From Candidatus Villigracilaceae bacterium (lineage in GTDB: Bacteria; Chloroflexota; Anaerolineae; Anaerolineales; Villigracilaceae): a DNA stretch of 64,000 bases. Made by a program: the position numbers and the translations under genes. Shown piece after piece: positions 1 to 6,841 of the stretch. The first letter of the stretch is position 1; each line of letters starts with the position of its first letter. Location of the stretch: contig JAPKMP010000009.1 of assembly GCA_026645935.1 (NCBI GenBank), positions 1 through 64,000 on the forward strand, in the 5' to 3' direction. The notes under the pieces are model-generated. The model was not told the DNA's origin. It saw only the letters and a list, made by a program, of their open reading frames with translations, and searched no databases.

Positions 1-444
1 CAATATGCGATCGTTAAGTGACGTGATGTTTTTCGCGTTTATTGTTTTTGCCGTTCGCACTCCCGCAATGGAGTTTTGAATCGCGGAGATTTCACGCTCG
101 ATTTGCTCCGCGTTTTCTTTTGATAGAACCGCCATCCCCTGTTCGAGTTGTTTATCTCTCAACTGTTTCGACAACGAGTCAAATTCATTGTCCAATTCGC
201 TGCGGCGCTTCTCAGCCTCTGCAAGTTGCCTTTGAAAATCATGAAGGGTGTTCATTCGTATAAAATTCTTGCCCTGCGATTCGTTGACCTGCGCGTCAAC
301 GGTTCGGATAAACCCGCGCTCGATCAATTCCAGGTGGATGATCTGGGCGGCTGTGCTTTCCGGTGAGAGATTCTGAATCTCCGCCATTGCCTTTAGTCCC
401 CTTGTTTCATCGTCGTTCAAAGTGATCGTGATCTGTGTTGCCAT
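1..444 (-). CDS. Partial coiled-coil protein, cut by the window edge
   Basis: The frame is open from an ATG at 444 to the window edge, so the C-terminus is missing. The first 148 residues start MATQITITLNDDE and look like a small N-terminal strand plus helix, as in ribbon-helix-helix or plasmid-type DNA-binding starts. From about residue 75 they become a long charged coiled coil rich in E, K, R and Q. The stop of the upstream metallopeptidase gene lies 4 bp before this ATG and the ribosome site (AAAGGAGAA) lies inside that gene's end, so the two are co-transcribed. Function unknown. Confidence 0.6.
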   Translation of the reverse strand, partial: MATQITITLNDDETRGLKAMAEIQNLSPESTAAQIIHLELIERGFIRTVDAQVNESQGKNFIRMNTLHDFQRQLAEAEKRRSELDNEFDSLSKQLRDKQLEQGMAVLSKENAEQIEREISAIQNSIAGVRTAKTINAKNITSLNDRIL

Positions 445-448
445 TTCA

Positions 449-925
449 TCATTCTCCTTTCAAGAAACGTATTTCTTTCAAAACGCGAATCCGCGTCATG
501 ATTGAATCGTTGCCAAATAAGCGGTGCGCGACCTCTTGGGCAATTCGGTCCACCCCCCGCATGAAGTTGTCCGCCTCAGACTCGCGCGGATCGTTTTCGC
601 GTTCTTTGACTTCATCGGGAGTAAGTTCATAAAATGCGCCTTCGGCTTTGTGCAGGTCTTCGATTTCAAGCGGGCGTTTACTTTCCTCTACGACGTGTTC
701 AGCGTGATGTCCACACTCGTGCAATGCGATTTCATAAAAATCCGCCAGCGTTTTGACCGAAGGCGAAATATCAATGACCCGCACACCCATCGAATCCCGA
801 TAAGCATGACCTAAAAATCCCTTTATTGCAGGATCGCGTAGATAGACCTTGACCGTCTCCCCGATCAAGTTCGTTGCCATGAATTCAAGTTCGCGCCGGA
901 TGTTCTCGAAATCTTTTATAAGCAT
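449..925 (-). CDS. ImmA/IrrE-like zinc metallopeptidase
   Basis: This is a 158-residue protein with a zinc-protease signature, HECGH at residues 69-73, followed by a downstream acidic ligand segment RESEADNF at 114-121. The spacing and the E-x-EADxF context match the M78 (ImmA/IrrE, DUF955) family. In mobile elements those enzymes usually cleave a repressor to switch on excision or stress genes. No cognate Xre-type repressor is visible in the window; it could lie beyond the left edge. The gene is in a minus-strand series with the coiled-coil gene downstream. The family call rests on the motif only; overall the sequence is divergent. Confidence 0.6.
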   Translation of the reverse strand: MLIKDFENIRRELEFMATNLIGETVKVYLRDPAIKGFLGHAYRDSMGVRVIDISPSVKTLADFYEIALHECGHHAEHVVEESKRPLEIEDLHKAEGAFYELTPDEVKERENDPRESEADNFMRGVDRIAQEVAHRLFGNDSIMTRIRVLKEIRFLKGE

Positions 926-964
926 GCCCCCATTTGTAAAAGCAAGAGCTCCAAAATAATAGGA

Positions 965-1447
965 TTATTTTCTACCTTTCTTCAGATTATTTTTGGAAGA
1001 TTTTCTTTTATCCACCCACTTCTGAAATTGTCCTGGTAACGCAAAATCGGACACTCTTAAATCAAAGGGGTTTTCACCCGCGTACGACTTCCCTTTTTTC
1101 TGGGTAAATATATCATCTTCTATTTGTGCTCGAAATACATCCGCGGCATAAGTAGGATCATCAGATAATCCGACCACAAAAGAAATTTTATGGTTGCAAA
1201 AATTCGCCAAAGATTCCCCGGTGGTTTCTCTGTTTTTTTCATAGGCATCCACAAGTATTTTCCTTACTTGGTCGCTTACAGTTTCTTTTTTGCCATAGGT
1301 TAACTCTGGTTTTTTTCGCTTTGCATAAAGTGGCATGAGTTGAGCAATCATTACTTGAAAAACCCTTGACATATTCTTGCCATCCCTTTCTTTTCTTCTC
1401 AATAACTCTTCAAACTCTTCATCGGAGAAATCCGCCAAATCTTTCAT
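965..1447 (-). CDS. Hypothetical protein of the integrated element
   Basis: 160 residues starting MKDLADFSDEEFEELLRRK. This start was preferred over one 21 codons upstream because GAGGAAA sits at the right distance before the ATG. The N-terminus is acidic and helical, the middle mentions no known motif, and the C-terminus ends in a very basic tail (KSSKNNLKKGRK) that could bind nucleic acid. It lies between the PLD-like gene and the metallopeptidase gene on the same strand. Codon use is AT-richer than the chromosome to the right. Family not recognised. Confidence 0.55.
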   Translation of the reverse strand: MKDLADFSDEEFEELLRRKERDGKNMSRVFQVMIAQLMPLYAKRKKPELTYGKKETVSDQVRKILVDAYEKNRETTGESLANFCNHKISFVVGLSDDPTYAADVFRAQIEDDIFTQKKGKSYAGENPFDLRVSDFALPGQFQKWVDKRKSSKNNLKKGRK

Positions 1448-1525
1448 CGTTTCCTCTTTTCCTAAACAGCGCCAAAACTGGCAGTTTGAAAATTTTACAC
1501 CATCTTGCACACTCAGAAGATTTTC

Positions 1526-2173
1526 CTATTCATATATCTCCAACTCTTTCTTGCCCTCTAAGAATATCTTTATATCCTCCATCCACGAACATGAAAAATC
1601 ATAGAGCTCCTTATCGTTATCGATGACGTATTGCTCTACCCGGCTGTTGAATGCTAGGTTGCCCGATCCTTCACAGGTGTAATAATTCCCTTCGGATGTG
1701 ACGCATGAAAACATCTTGGCATGAGAAGATGCAAAGAAAATTGATATCTTATTATGCCCGATAAACATCTTCTTGATGATCTCTTCTTTCTCCCTGTGAG
1801 CTTTATTCCTCAGGTTCGACATGAGGATCTCGACCCTTTCAATTCTCCCCTCATCGATCAACCTGACAAGAATTTTTGCGGCGTTATAGTTGATCGAATA
1901 GATTGCCATTTTCAGATCGATGATCTTTTCCCGGCTTGCAATGTATTCAAGGAATTGGATCGCGTTGAATGTCCTGCGGGTAATGAGCCTGAATTGCTGT
2001 CCTGGTTTGGGCAGACCCAACTCTTCGAGTTTGGCGATCAATGCGTAATGCCGTTCTGTATAACGGGCAAGCGCCCGATCGTCCATTTGCTCCAACCCGG
2101 ATCTTTCCGGGTCCTTTTCCACTGTGATTAATTCCTGTTCCCCAAAGAGATTTAACTGACTGTCGTTTTTCAT
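1526..2173 (-). CDS. PLD-like domain protein of the integrated element
   Basis: 215 residues. The second half carries a phospholipase-D-like half-site: HAKMF near residue 155, then a GSGNLAFNSR segment about 17 residues later, resembling the H-x-K ... G-S-x-N pattern of HKD enzymes. The Asp normally seen after H-x-K is not obvious, so catalysis is uncertain. Single-HKD proteins of this size dimerise to form one active site and act as nucleases or phosphodiesterases (family knowledge). The start at 2173 was chosen because AGAGGCAACC precedes it; a start nine codons upstream lacks a ribosome site. It probably belongs to the operon that continues to the left. Confidence 0.5.
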   Translation of the reverse strand: MKNDSQLNLFGEQELITVEKDPERSGLEQMDDRALARYTERHYALIAKLEELGLPKPGQQFRLITRRTFNAIQFLEYIASREKIIDLKMAIYSINYNAAKILVRLIDEGRIERVEILMSNLRNKAHREKEEIIKKMFIGHNKISIFFASSHAKMFSCVTSEGNYYTCEGSGNLAFNSRVEQYVIDNDKELYDFSCSWMEDIKIFLEGKKELEIYE

Positions 2174-2235
2174 TGGTTGCCTCTTGCCTTTTTGGGGCAT
2201 GTAGCCCTTGCCTCACAGAAGGGCTACATGCCCCT

Positions 2236-2454
2236 TTATATGACCTGGACGGCTTCCGGGTCGCTTTCGGGCGGTATTGCTCCTTGGGGAGTGACGGTCA
2301 ATGCGTCACGCGCTATGGATAATTCCGCGCGTTGCTCGCGTCTCAGTTCATAGGCGCGTTGTTTGTGACTGATCTTGCAGTATCGTTGACTGTAGTTTTC
2401 CGTCTCAAACTCGATCCCGCAGAACTGACAAACCCAGGTATAGACCCGCCTTAC
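2236..2454 (-). CDS. Small zinc-finger frame without a normal start codon
   Basis: An open frame of about 72 codons has coding character. Near its start it reads WVCQFCGIEFETENYSQRYC, followed by a KISHK segment, i.e. a C-x2-C ... C-x3-H zinc-finger pattern. It ends at TAA 2236-2238. No ATG, GTG or TTG precedes the first cysteine in this frame. The frame begins exactly where the membrane zinc-ribbon gene ends (stop at 2451-2453), in the -1 frame relative to it. Either it uses a rare start codon, is a frameshifted extension of the upstream gene, or has lost its start. The boundary at 2454 is nominal. Confidence 0.4.
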   Translation of the reverse strand, partial: VRRVYTWVCQFCGIEFETENYSQRYCKISHKQRAYELRREQRAELSIARDALTVTPQGAIPPESDPEAVQVI

Positions 2455-3290
2455 TTTTGAGCGTGATCCCCTCTGCCGTTCCCGCTGAAAGGGATTGACA
2501 AAGGGACGGGTTGCAATTCAGCCGCCTCCTTTTGTGGACCTTGCCCCATAGCGGGGATCTTATCGATGTATATTTCACACGTTGGACAAAAGCCATCCGC
2601 ATAGATTGACGATTTGCATTTCTGGCATCTTGTCACCGTAAGGGCTGGGGCGTTGATTCGGGCGGGTCTCTCCGACGCGGGTGAATCCTTTTGCTTTTCT
2701 CCCAAGCCCAAGGACTGCATATCTGCGAATCGATTCTCGAATTCATCTGCCCATTGACTTGCGAGCTGCGGGGCAAGCTTGCGGGCAAGCTCATCGCCGC
2801 GCTCTTCGATCTCCTTCAGCGTCTTGGCTTCGAGTTGATCCCGGACGGATGACTCCCTCATGCGCTTGATGTTCTCTGGATTCATGAGATGATACAGAAC
2901 CGTAGCCAGGATATTCACCGCGATCAACGCGCTCAGGGCAAGCACAACCAGCTTGATTTCGTCGGGCGTGAGTTTGTTGGTCATGCCGCTTTCGCCTGCC
3001 TGATAAAGCGTGTCCATTGTGAAAAGCCCGAATTCGCCGATCATGCAAAGGACGGTCATGATCCCGGATGTGACTCTCTGTCCAATGCCTTCCGCGCTAT
3101 ACAGGAAAAGCAAAAGCCATGCGATCATACCGCCAGATGTTGCCGCAAGCCCCAGGTAGCCGACAATGCGTTGATCGGGCGGAAGGGTTGCCGTGATGAA
3201 ATCCAGCGACCGGGAGGCGGCATAAATTAGCAGGGCGCCGCTGATTACATAAAACAGGACCTTAGCGATCCCACTCCAAAAGAGTTTCAT
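2451..3290 (-). CDS. Four-helix membrane protein with C-terminal zinc ribbon
   Basis: 279 residues. Hydrophobic stretches at roughly 8-25, 43-65, 77-97 and 112-133 predict four membrane helices. A charged helical region follows (residues about 140-200), and then a zinc ribbon of the form CQKC ... CPTC near residues 220-240. The tail is Pro-rich. It lies just downstream of the SH3 lipoprotein gene on the same strand (4-bp gap). A role in the envelope of the host during element transfer or maintenance is possible but only a guess. The -1 frame after its stop encodes another zinc finger. Confidence 0.6.
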   Translation of the reverse strand: MKLFWSGIAKVLFYVISGALLIYAASRSLDFITATLPPDQRIVGYLGLAATSGGMIAWLLLFLYSAEGIGQRVTSGIMTVLCMIGEFGLFTMDTLYQAGESGMTNKLTPDEIKLVVLALSALIAVNILATVLYHLMNPENIKRMRESSVRDQLEAKTLKEIEERGDELARKLAPQLASQWADEFENRFADMQSLGLGEKQKDSPASERPARINAPALTVTRCQKCKSSIYADGFCPTCEIYIDKIPAMGQGPQKEAAELQPVPLSIPFSGNGRGDHAQK

Positions 3291-3294
3291 GGGT

Positions 3295-3627
3295 TTACCT
3301 CATTTCTTTTTTACAATAGGTTTGATTTATCCATCCATCGACCCCCCGCGCGTTGACGTGAATCCAGTTGCCCTGCGCGGGATCTGAAAGGATGGTGACG
3401 ATCTCCCCGTAATCCAAAACAGCCAGGACCCGCGCGGTCGTACCATGAACTTCACGCAAGTTCAAATGCGTTGCGGTCACAGTGCATATTTGCGCCGCGG
3501 TCGTGCCTGTCGGTATGGGGGAGGGGAGAGGCGTCCCGGTTGCGAACCCCGAGACGCCTTCGAGGGAATCAAGCAAGCTGCAAGCCAGGGAAAGGACGGC
3601 TATAAAAGCCAGGGTGATTTTCTTCAT
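3295..3627 (-). CDS. SH3-domain lipoprotein
   Basis: 110 residues. The start MKKITLAFIAVLSLAC is a lipoprotein signal peptide with the lipobox LSLAC, so the mature protein should be anchored to the outer face of the membrane. After a Pro/Thr linker comes a bacterial SH3 (SH3b/SH3_3) domain with the usual LNLREVHG ... VLDYGEIVTI ... WIHVNARGVDGWI pattern. Such domains bind peptidoglycan or other surface ligands. The ATG overlaps the TGA of the upstream KGG-motif gene by 4 bp, which indicates translational coupling. Confidence 0.7.
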   Translation of the reverse strand: MKKITLAFIAVLSLACSLLDSLEGVSGFATGTPLPSPIPTGTTAAQICTVTATHLNLREVHGTTARVLAVLDYGEIVTILSDPAQGNWIHVNARGVDGWINQTYCKKEMR

Positions 3628-3866
3628 TCGCTGAAAGCCTTTCCGCTCAGAAAGCCGATCACGATCCGCGGGTCCTTGCGTTTCACAATCGCAAAATCGT
3701 TGAGCCCTACCGGTTGCAGGGTGTAAAGCTTGTGGAAGGTTGCCGCGCCGCGTTTGCCGATCTTGCGCATGTGCTCGATCCCGTGTTTCTTGACGGTTGC
3801 CTTTCCGCCGCGCCTGCCCCATTCCCTGCGCTTCATCCTGCCGAATGAGTCGTTATTGTTTTTCAT
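3624..3866 (-). CDS. Small basic protein with a RRGGKATVKKHG motif
   Basis: 80 residues, strongly basic. The segment REWGRRGGKATVKKHG, followed by EHMRKIGKRGAATFHKLY, resembles the repeated KGG motif of stress-type small proteins and of some DNA-binding phage proteins (weak similarity). The start at 3866 has AGGCAGGT before it. It is coupled by a 4-bp overlap to the lipoprotein gene. Function unknown; a nucleic-acid-binding role would fit the charge. Confidence 0.5.
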   Translation of the reverse strand: MKNNNDSFGRMKRREWGRRGGKATVKKHGIEHMRKIGKRGAATFHKLYTLQPVGLNDFAIVKRKDPRIVIGFLSGKAFSE

Positions 3867-3888
3867 ACCTGCCTCGTGTAGTAGAATC

Positions 3889-3912
3889 AAAAAGCAGACG
3901 CTATGCGCCTGC
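3889..3912 (-). terminator. Intrinsic terminator inside the element
   Basis: Read on the minus strand, GCAGGCGC and GCGTCTGC pair around a 3-base loop and are followed by TTTTT. It lies between the genes at 3954 and 3866, so the small genes to the right form a separate transcript from the operon that runs to the left edge. Confidence 0.55.
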
Positions 3913-3953
3913 CTCGTGACTACCGTTATCCGTGCCTTGGGTGACGGTAGTTT

Positions 3954-4136
3954 TTACTTTGGGGGATCGCTTTTGATTTCGGCTTCCTTGACCTCCTCAA
4001 CGGCTTCAACAGGAATGAGCCACCCGTCTACAAAGACAAGCCTTCCTGCGTTAACTTCATCAACGAGGAAGTTAACAAGACTTTCGACAAGCGCATCCAG
4101 CCCTACTTGAGAAGGAGTGCCTGTTGTGAAATCCAT
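3954..4136 (-). CDS. Small acidic hypothetical protein
   Basis: 60 residues, starting MDFTTGTPSQVGLDALVESL, with an acidic C-terminus (VEEVKEAEIKSD). The start at 4136 has AGGCGG upstream and overlaps the end of the gene at 4103-4288 by 34 bp. No motif recognised. It is typical of the small accessory genes of phages and satellites. Confidence 0.4.
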   Translation of the reverse strand: MDFTTGTPSQVGLDALVESLVNFLVDEVNAGRLVFVDGWLIPVEAVEEVKEAEIKSDPPK

Positions 4137-4288
4137 TGAACCGCCTTTCCTGTAAACACGCGCATCCTGCCGGGGAGGGAATACCACTCAATCATCAGCG
4201 CAAACTTGATTTGCGCATACCAGGGGAGCCGATCCCAAAGGCGTTTTATTGTTTCAAGATATTGATTAGATTTGTCTTGTTCGCGCAT
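4103..4288 (-). CDS. Small hypothetical protein
   Basis: 61 residues, rich in Trp, Lys and Gln (start MREQDKSNQYLETIKRLW). It may form an amphipathic helix pair. GCGAGGTAA precedes the ATG. It overlaps the next gene downstream. No family recognised; the coding call rests on position, strand and ribosome site only. Confidence 0.35.
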   Translation of the reverse strand: MREQDKSNQYLETIKRLWDRLPWYAQIKFALMIEWYSLPGRMRVFTGKAVQWISQQALLLK

Positions 4289-4355
4289 ACTGAATTTACC
4301 TCGCTTTCAATCCAAGTGGTTTTTGTCGGCTTTTTGAAGACGTTCCCATTCTTCA

Positions 4356-4718
4356 TCAAGCCATTTTGCAAAAACTAGTTATGGTGTTCATTATGTCCGA
4401 GTCTGGGCAGCGTTTTTTTCTCAATTTCATCAACTGGTTATTAGTAGTTTCCATCCAATGACCTATGATAGATTTTCTAAATTCCATAGGTGATTCTTCG
4501 TATGTCAAATGCCCATAGATGTAATTGATTGGCAAATCTTGAAAATCTGATTTTTCCAATTTGCGCCCTAACCGTATTTGAACACACTCCATGCAAAGAT
4601 GCTCATCCCCTGGCTTCGTGATGTGTTTCCAAAGGCGATCTTCCAGCATATAGAAGCTGATATTGATAATTTTTTGACATCCGTTGCAGGGTACTTCCCA
4701 TCGTCTCAATCGGTTCAA
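4356..4718 (-). CDS. Zinc-finger protein of phage type
   Basis: 120 residues. It starts MNRLRRWEVPCNGCQKIIN and has a second knuckle CMEC about 30 residues later, giving a C-x2-C ... C-x2-C zinc site. The following RLGRKLEKSDFQDLPIN segment resembles small phage and mobile-element proteins I have seen of the type 'W-x-V-P-C-x2-C-x-K ... C-x2-C-V-x-x-x-L-G-R-x-L'. Function unknown. It starts the small-gene group in the right part of the element. Confidence 0.5.
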   Translation of the reverse strand: MNRLRRWEVPCNGCQKIINISFYMLEDRLWKHITKPGDEHLCMECVQIRLGRKLEKSDFQDLPINYIYGHLTYEESPMEFRKSIIGHWMETTNNQLMKLRKKRCPDSDIMNTITSFCKMA

Positions 4719-4871
4719 AAGTTAATTACCTCTCTTTCGCTGTTCGTTTATTCACTCACTGCCTTTGCGCTTGCCCCCGCGCTTCCCTCATCCGCGCTAT
4801 CATCACCGCATTTTATATCACACGGTTACACGGTAGACGGTTATTCGGTTGGTAAGGTGCTAGTCTTTTTG

Positions 4872-4944
4872 TCACGAAATGAGTAAGAGGTCAAAAGAAA
4901 AGGCGATCTAGTTTCGCCTTACTATTTTCGTGACGAAATGAGTA
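4872..4944. promoter_or_regulatory. Direct-repeat pair, possible repressor operators
   Basis: Two copies of TCACGAAATGAGTA / TGACGAAATGAGTA (13 of 14 bases identical) lie at 4872-4885 and 4931-4944, in the 266-bp gap between the zinc-finger gene and the excisionase-like gene. The second copy is preceded by TTTCG, which makes the core TTTCGTGACGAAA an inverted repeat. This arrangement fits a DNA-binding site near the element's regulatory genes, but no binding protein can be assigned. Nothing else coding is visible in the gap. Confidence 0.35.
4893..4920 (-). terminator. Terminator of the excisionase-like gene
   Basis: AAGGCGA at 4900-4906 pairs with TCGCCTT at 4914-4920. On the minus strand the hairpin is followed by TTTCTTTT. 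It lies 65 bp downstream of the stop of the excisionase-like gene and sits between the two direct repeats. Confidence 0.55.
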
Positions 4945-4984
4945 TATCAAACAAAAAAACGCTCGTCAAGTGACTAAAGCGTTT

Positions 4985-5233
4985 TCAGTTCCTGCCGCGC
5001 CTGGGGTCGTTTTTGCTCATGTCCACAGTTTCGCGGCGATATTTTTCAACTGACTTCTTGGAAACAAGCCAGGTCTTCCCGCCGATCTTCACCCCTTCCA
5101 ATTTTTTGGTCCTAATCATATTTCGGATTGTGACAACATGAAGGTTTAACAACCTTGCTGCTTCATCCGTTTGCATAAACTCAGCGAGATCTGGCATCGT
5201 TTTTGTGGTTCTCAGACCTGAAAAAACATTCAT
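4985..5233 (-). CDS. Excisionase/MerR-type helix-turn-helix protein
   Basis: 82 residues. Residues about 20-70 form the winged HTH typical of excisionase-family DNA-binding domains (HTH_17): TDEAARLLNLHVVTIRNMIR, then KLEGVKIGGKTWLVSKKSVEKY. In integrated elements such proteins act as Xis or as regulators of the integrase (family knowledge). It is the gene nearest the tRNA-Val attachment site, 57 bp from the tRNA 3' end, which supports a role in excision. GGAG lies 9 bases before the ATG. The C-terminus is basic. Confidence 0.7.
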   Translation of the reverse strand: MNVFSGLRTTKTMPDLAEFMQTDEAARLLNLHVVTIRNMIRTKKLEGVKIGGKTWLVSKKSVEKYRRETVDMSKNDPRRGRN

Positions 5234-5278
5234 GGCGGATTACTCCATTTCTACAAGAATAGATCGCAGCAATCCGCC
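5234..5278. repeat. Inverted repeat between tRNA 3' end and excisionase gene
   Basis: GGCGGATT at 5234-5241 and AATCCGCC at 5271-5278 are perfect inverted copies with 29 bp between them. They lie between the tRNA-Val 3' end and the excisionase-like start, where integrase arm sites or an operator would be expected. No function proven. Confidence 0.35.
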
Positions 5279-5289
5279 GTAAAAGTAGG

Positions 5290-5363
5290 TGGGCGCTAAG
5301 GGACTCGAACCCCTGACCTTCTCGGTGTAAACGAGACGCTCTAACCAACTGAGCTAAGCGCCC
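5290..5363 (-). tRNA. tRNA-Val (anticodon UAC)
   Basis: The minus strand folds as a complete cloverleaf. The acceptor is GGGCGCT/AGCGCCC, the D arm GCTCAGTTGGTTAGAGC, the anticodon stem TCTCG/CGAGA with loop TTTACAC (anticodon TAC), and the T arm CAGGGGTTCGAACCCCTTAG. The discriminator base is A and the CCA end is not fully encoded (ACC then TA). It reads GUA and other valine codons. The integrated element begins directly at its 3' end, so the last bases are the likely attachment core. Confidence 0.95.
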
Positions 5364-5458
5364 AACAGGCGCATTATAGCATGTGATTTCAAAAACCCGG
5401 GAAATAAATCCGCCTTCGATTTTCAATACCCAAAGGCGCAATTTGCGCCCGCGCTGGG

Positions 5459-5483
5459 TATAATGCTTTAATAAAACAGGAGA
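5459..5483 (+). promoter_or_regulatory. Extended -10 promoter and ribosome site
   Basis: TGGGTATAAT (TATAAT at 5459-5464) is an extended -10 element with no good -35 partner. AGGAGA at 5478-5483 is the ribosome site for the ATG at 5490. The same GCGCTGGGTATAAT string precedes the ABC-F gene. Confidence 0.6.
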
Positions 5484-5489
5484 ATTTCC

Positions 5490-5912
5490 ATGAGCGACCC
5501 GAAACCTCTCAACTGGACGCCCACACCAGGCATTGGCTATTCTGTCATTCGGCGCGGCGACGGGGGCATGACCCTGACCTTCACCGATCTCTCCGACGCG
5601 ACGATTGCACACTGGCAAAAATTCGCGCTCGAACACCTCCTCGGCGCGGATCGCCGCACACGAAACCTCTACGACCTGCGCGCTGTGGCTGACATTCCCG
5701 AGAAAGCCATCCGCATGGCAGTGGAAGCCAACAGCGATCCCTCGGCGCGGAACATCCGCGTGGCGGTGGTGGTGGCAAGCGAAGCAGTTGCGGATGCCAT
5801 CCGCAAAGTGGCTGCGCTGGCAGAGACCGAATCTGCGGCGGCGATGAAGATATTCACCGACATCAACGAAGCTGAAGCCTGGCTGGCGCGCCCATTGGAC
5901 CAGATCGCGTAA
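5490..5912 (+). CDS. Hypothetical SpoIIAA/STAS-like protein
   Basis: 140 residues. The protein has alternating strands and helices (LTFTDLSDATIAHWQKFALE ... NIRVAVVVASEAVADAIRKV ... KIFTDINEAEAWL). The last segment, 'iFtdineAeaWL', is the usual end of SpoIIAA-like/STAS-related small proteins of unknown ligand. This is a fold-level resemblance only. It has its own promoter and a strong ribosome site. It is the first chromosomal gene after the tRNA on this side and is followed by a dispersed repeat and folP. Confidence 0.5.
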   Translation: MSDPKPLNWTPTPGIGYSVIRRGDGGMTLTFTDLSDATIAHWQKFALEHLLGADRRTRNLYDLRAVADIPEKAIRMAVEANSDPSARNIRVAVVVASEAVADAIRKVAALAETESAAAMKIFTDINEAEAWLARPLDQIA

Positions 5913-5953
5913 CCCTGTCATTGCGAGGGCGACAGCCCGAAGCAATCTCCGAG
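5913..5953 (+). repeat. Dispersed GTCATTGCGAGG-type repeat
   Basis: The string GTCATTGCGAGGGCGACAG, followed by CCCGAAGCAATCTCC, is a repeat type seen in many environmental bacterial genomes between genes (general knowledge). Here it lies between the SpoIIAA-like gene and folP, so the longer reading frame that starts inside it is not used as the folP start. Confidence 0.5.
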
Positions 5954-5956
5954 TTT

Positions 5957-6841
5957 ATGAAATCAAAAACGCTTCAAGTTGGGAGTTTTACATTCGATTG
6001 GGGTTCCCGCACCTATGTGATGGGAATCTTGAATGTGACTCCCGATTCCTTTTCAGGAGACGGCATCATCGCTAAAGGGGATGCCGTCAAGCTGGCAGTG
6101 GAGCAGGCGCGGGAATTTATTCTGTATGGCGCGGATATTCTCGATGTGGGCGGCGAATCGACGCGACCCGGCTCGGAGCCGGTCGATGCCGAGGAAGAAA
6201 TGGAACGCGTGATTCCCGTCATTGAGGGATTGCGAAAGAATTTCCCACAGGTTTTGATTTCAATTGATACTTATAAAGCCAAAGTAGCGGATGCGGCGAT
6301 TCTCGCGGGCGCGAACATCATCAACGATGTGTGGGGCTTCCGCGCGGATTTTGAAATTGCGTCGGTGGCAGCGAAACATAAAGTGCCGGTCATCCTCATG
6401 CACAATCGCAGCAACCCCGCCAGTGTGGAAGTCCGCGAGAAATTAGGGGGGACATATCTCGGCGCGGAATATGATGACCTGCTCGAAGATGTGAAACGGG
6501 AATTACTCGCCGGCGTTGAAATCGCGGTCAAAGCCGGGGTGGAGGAAAGGCTCATTATCCTCGACCCAGGCATCGGCTTTGGAAAGACGCGGGAGCATAA
6601 CCTCGAGCTGATCAACCGACTCGGAGAGCTCCGCTCGCTGGGGTATCCCATCCTGCTGGGCACATCTCGAAAATCCTTTATCGGCTTCACGCTGGACCTT
6701 CCGCCTGACCAGCGCGTGGAAGGAACGGCTGCAACTGTGGCAGTTGGAATCACACGCGGCGCGGACGTGCTCCGCGTGCATGATGTGAAAGAGATGGTGC
6801 GCGTGGCAAAGATGACAGACGCGATCGTGAGGGCGAGTTGA
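5957..6841 (+). CDS. folP: Dihydropteroate synthase
   Basis: 294 residues. The enzyme condenses p-aminobenzoate with hydroxymethyl-dihydropterin pyrophosphate in folate synthesis, in the cytosol. All family signatures are present: VMGILNVTPDSFSGDG near residue 20, DVGGESTRPGSEPV near 60, ANIINDVWGF, the ILMHN segment, ILDPGIGFGKT near 200, and LGTSRKSFIG near 235. The length is normal. The start at 5957 was chosen because 12 extra upstream codons derive from a dispersed repeat. The gene ends in a TTGA overlap with the next gene. No other folate genes lie nearby. Confidence 0.95.
   Translation: MKSKTLQVGSFTFDWGSRTYVMGILNVTPDSFSGDGIIAKGDAVKLAVEQAREFILYGADILDVGGESTRPGSEPVDAEEEMERVIPVIEGLRKNFPQVLISIDTYKAKVADAAILAGANIINDVWGFRADFEIASVAAKHKVPVILMHNRSNPASVEVREKLGGTYLGAEYDDLLEDVKRELLAGVEIAVKAGVEERLIILDPGIGFGKTREHNLELINRLGELRSLGYPILLGTSRKSFIGFTLDLPPDQRVEGTAATVAVGITRGADVLRVHDVKEMVRVAKMTDAIVRAS

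Larger units (their letters stand above)
1..5290. mobile_element. Right part of an element integrated at the 3' end of tRNA-Val
   Basis: A run of small minus-strand genes with phage/plasmid flavour starts right at the 3' end of a tRNA-Val gene and runs off the left edge of the window. An excisionase-like HTH gene lies next to the tRNA. The genes on the other side of the tRNA are ordinary chromosomal ones such as folP. tRNA 3' ends are the standard target of tyrosine integrases (family knowledge). No integrase, capsid, conjugation or replication gene is visible, so the class of element (prophage, ICE, satellite) cannot be named. The left attachment copy should lie outside the window. Confidence 0.55.

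Noticed and set aside
4289-4355. Possible short peptide ending KWLDEEWERLQKADKNHLD between two element genes
   Set aside because: The frame has a stop just upstream and no start codon; could be a frameshifted remnant but too short to call.
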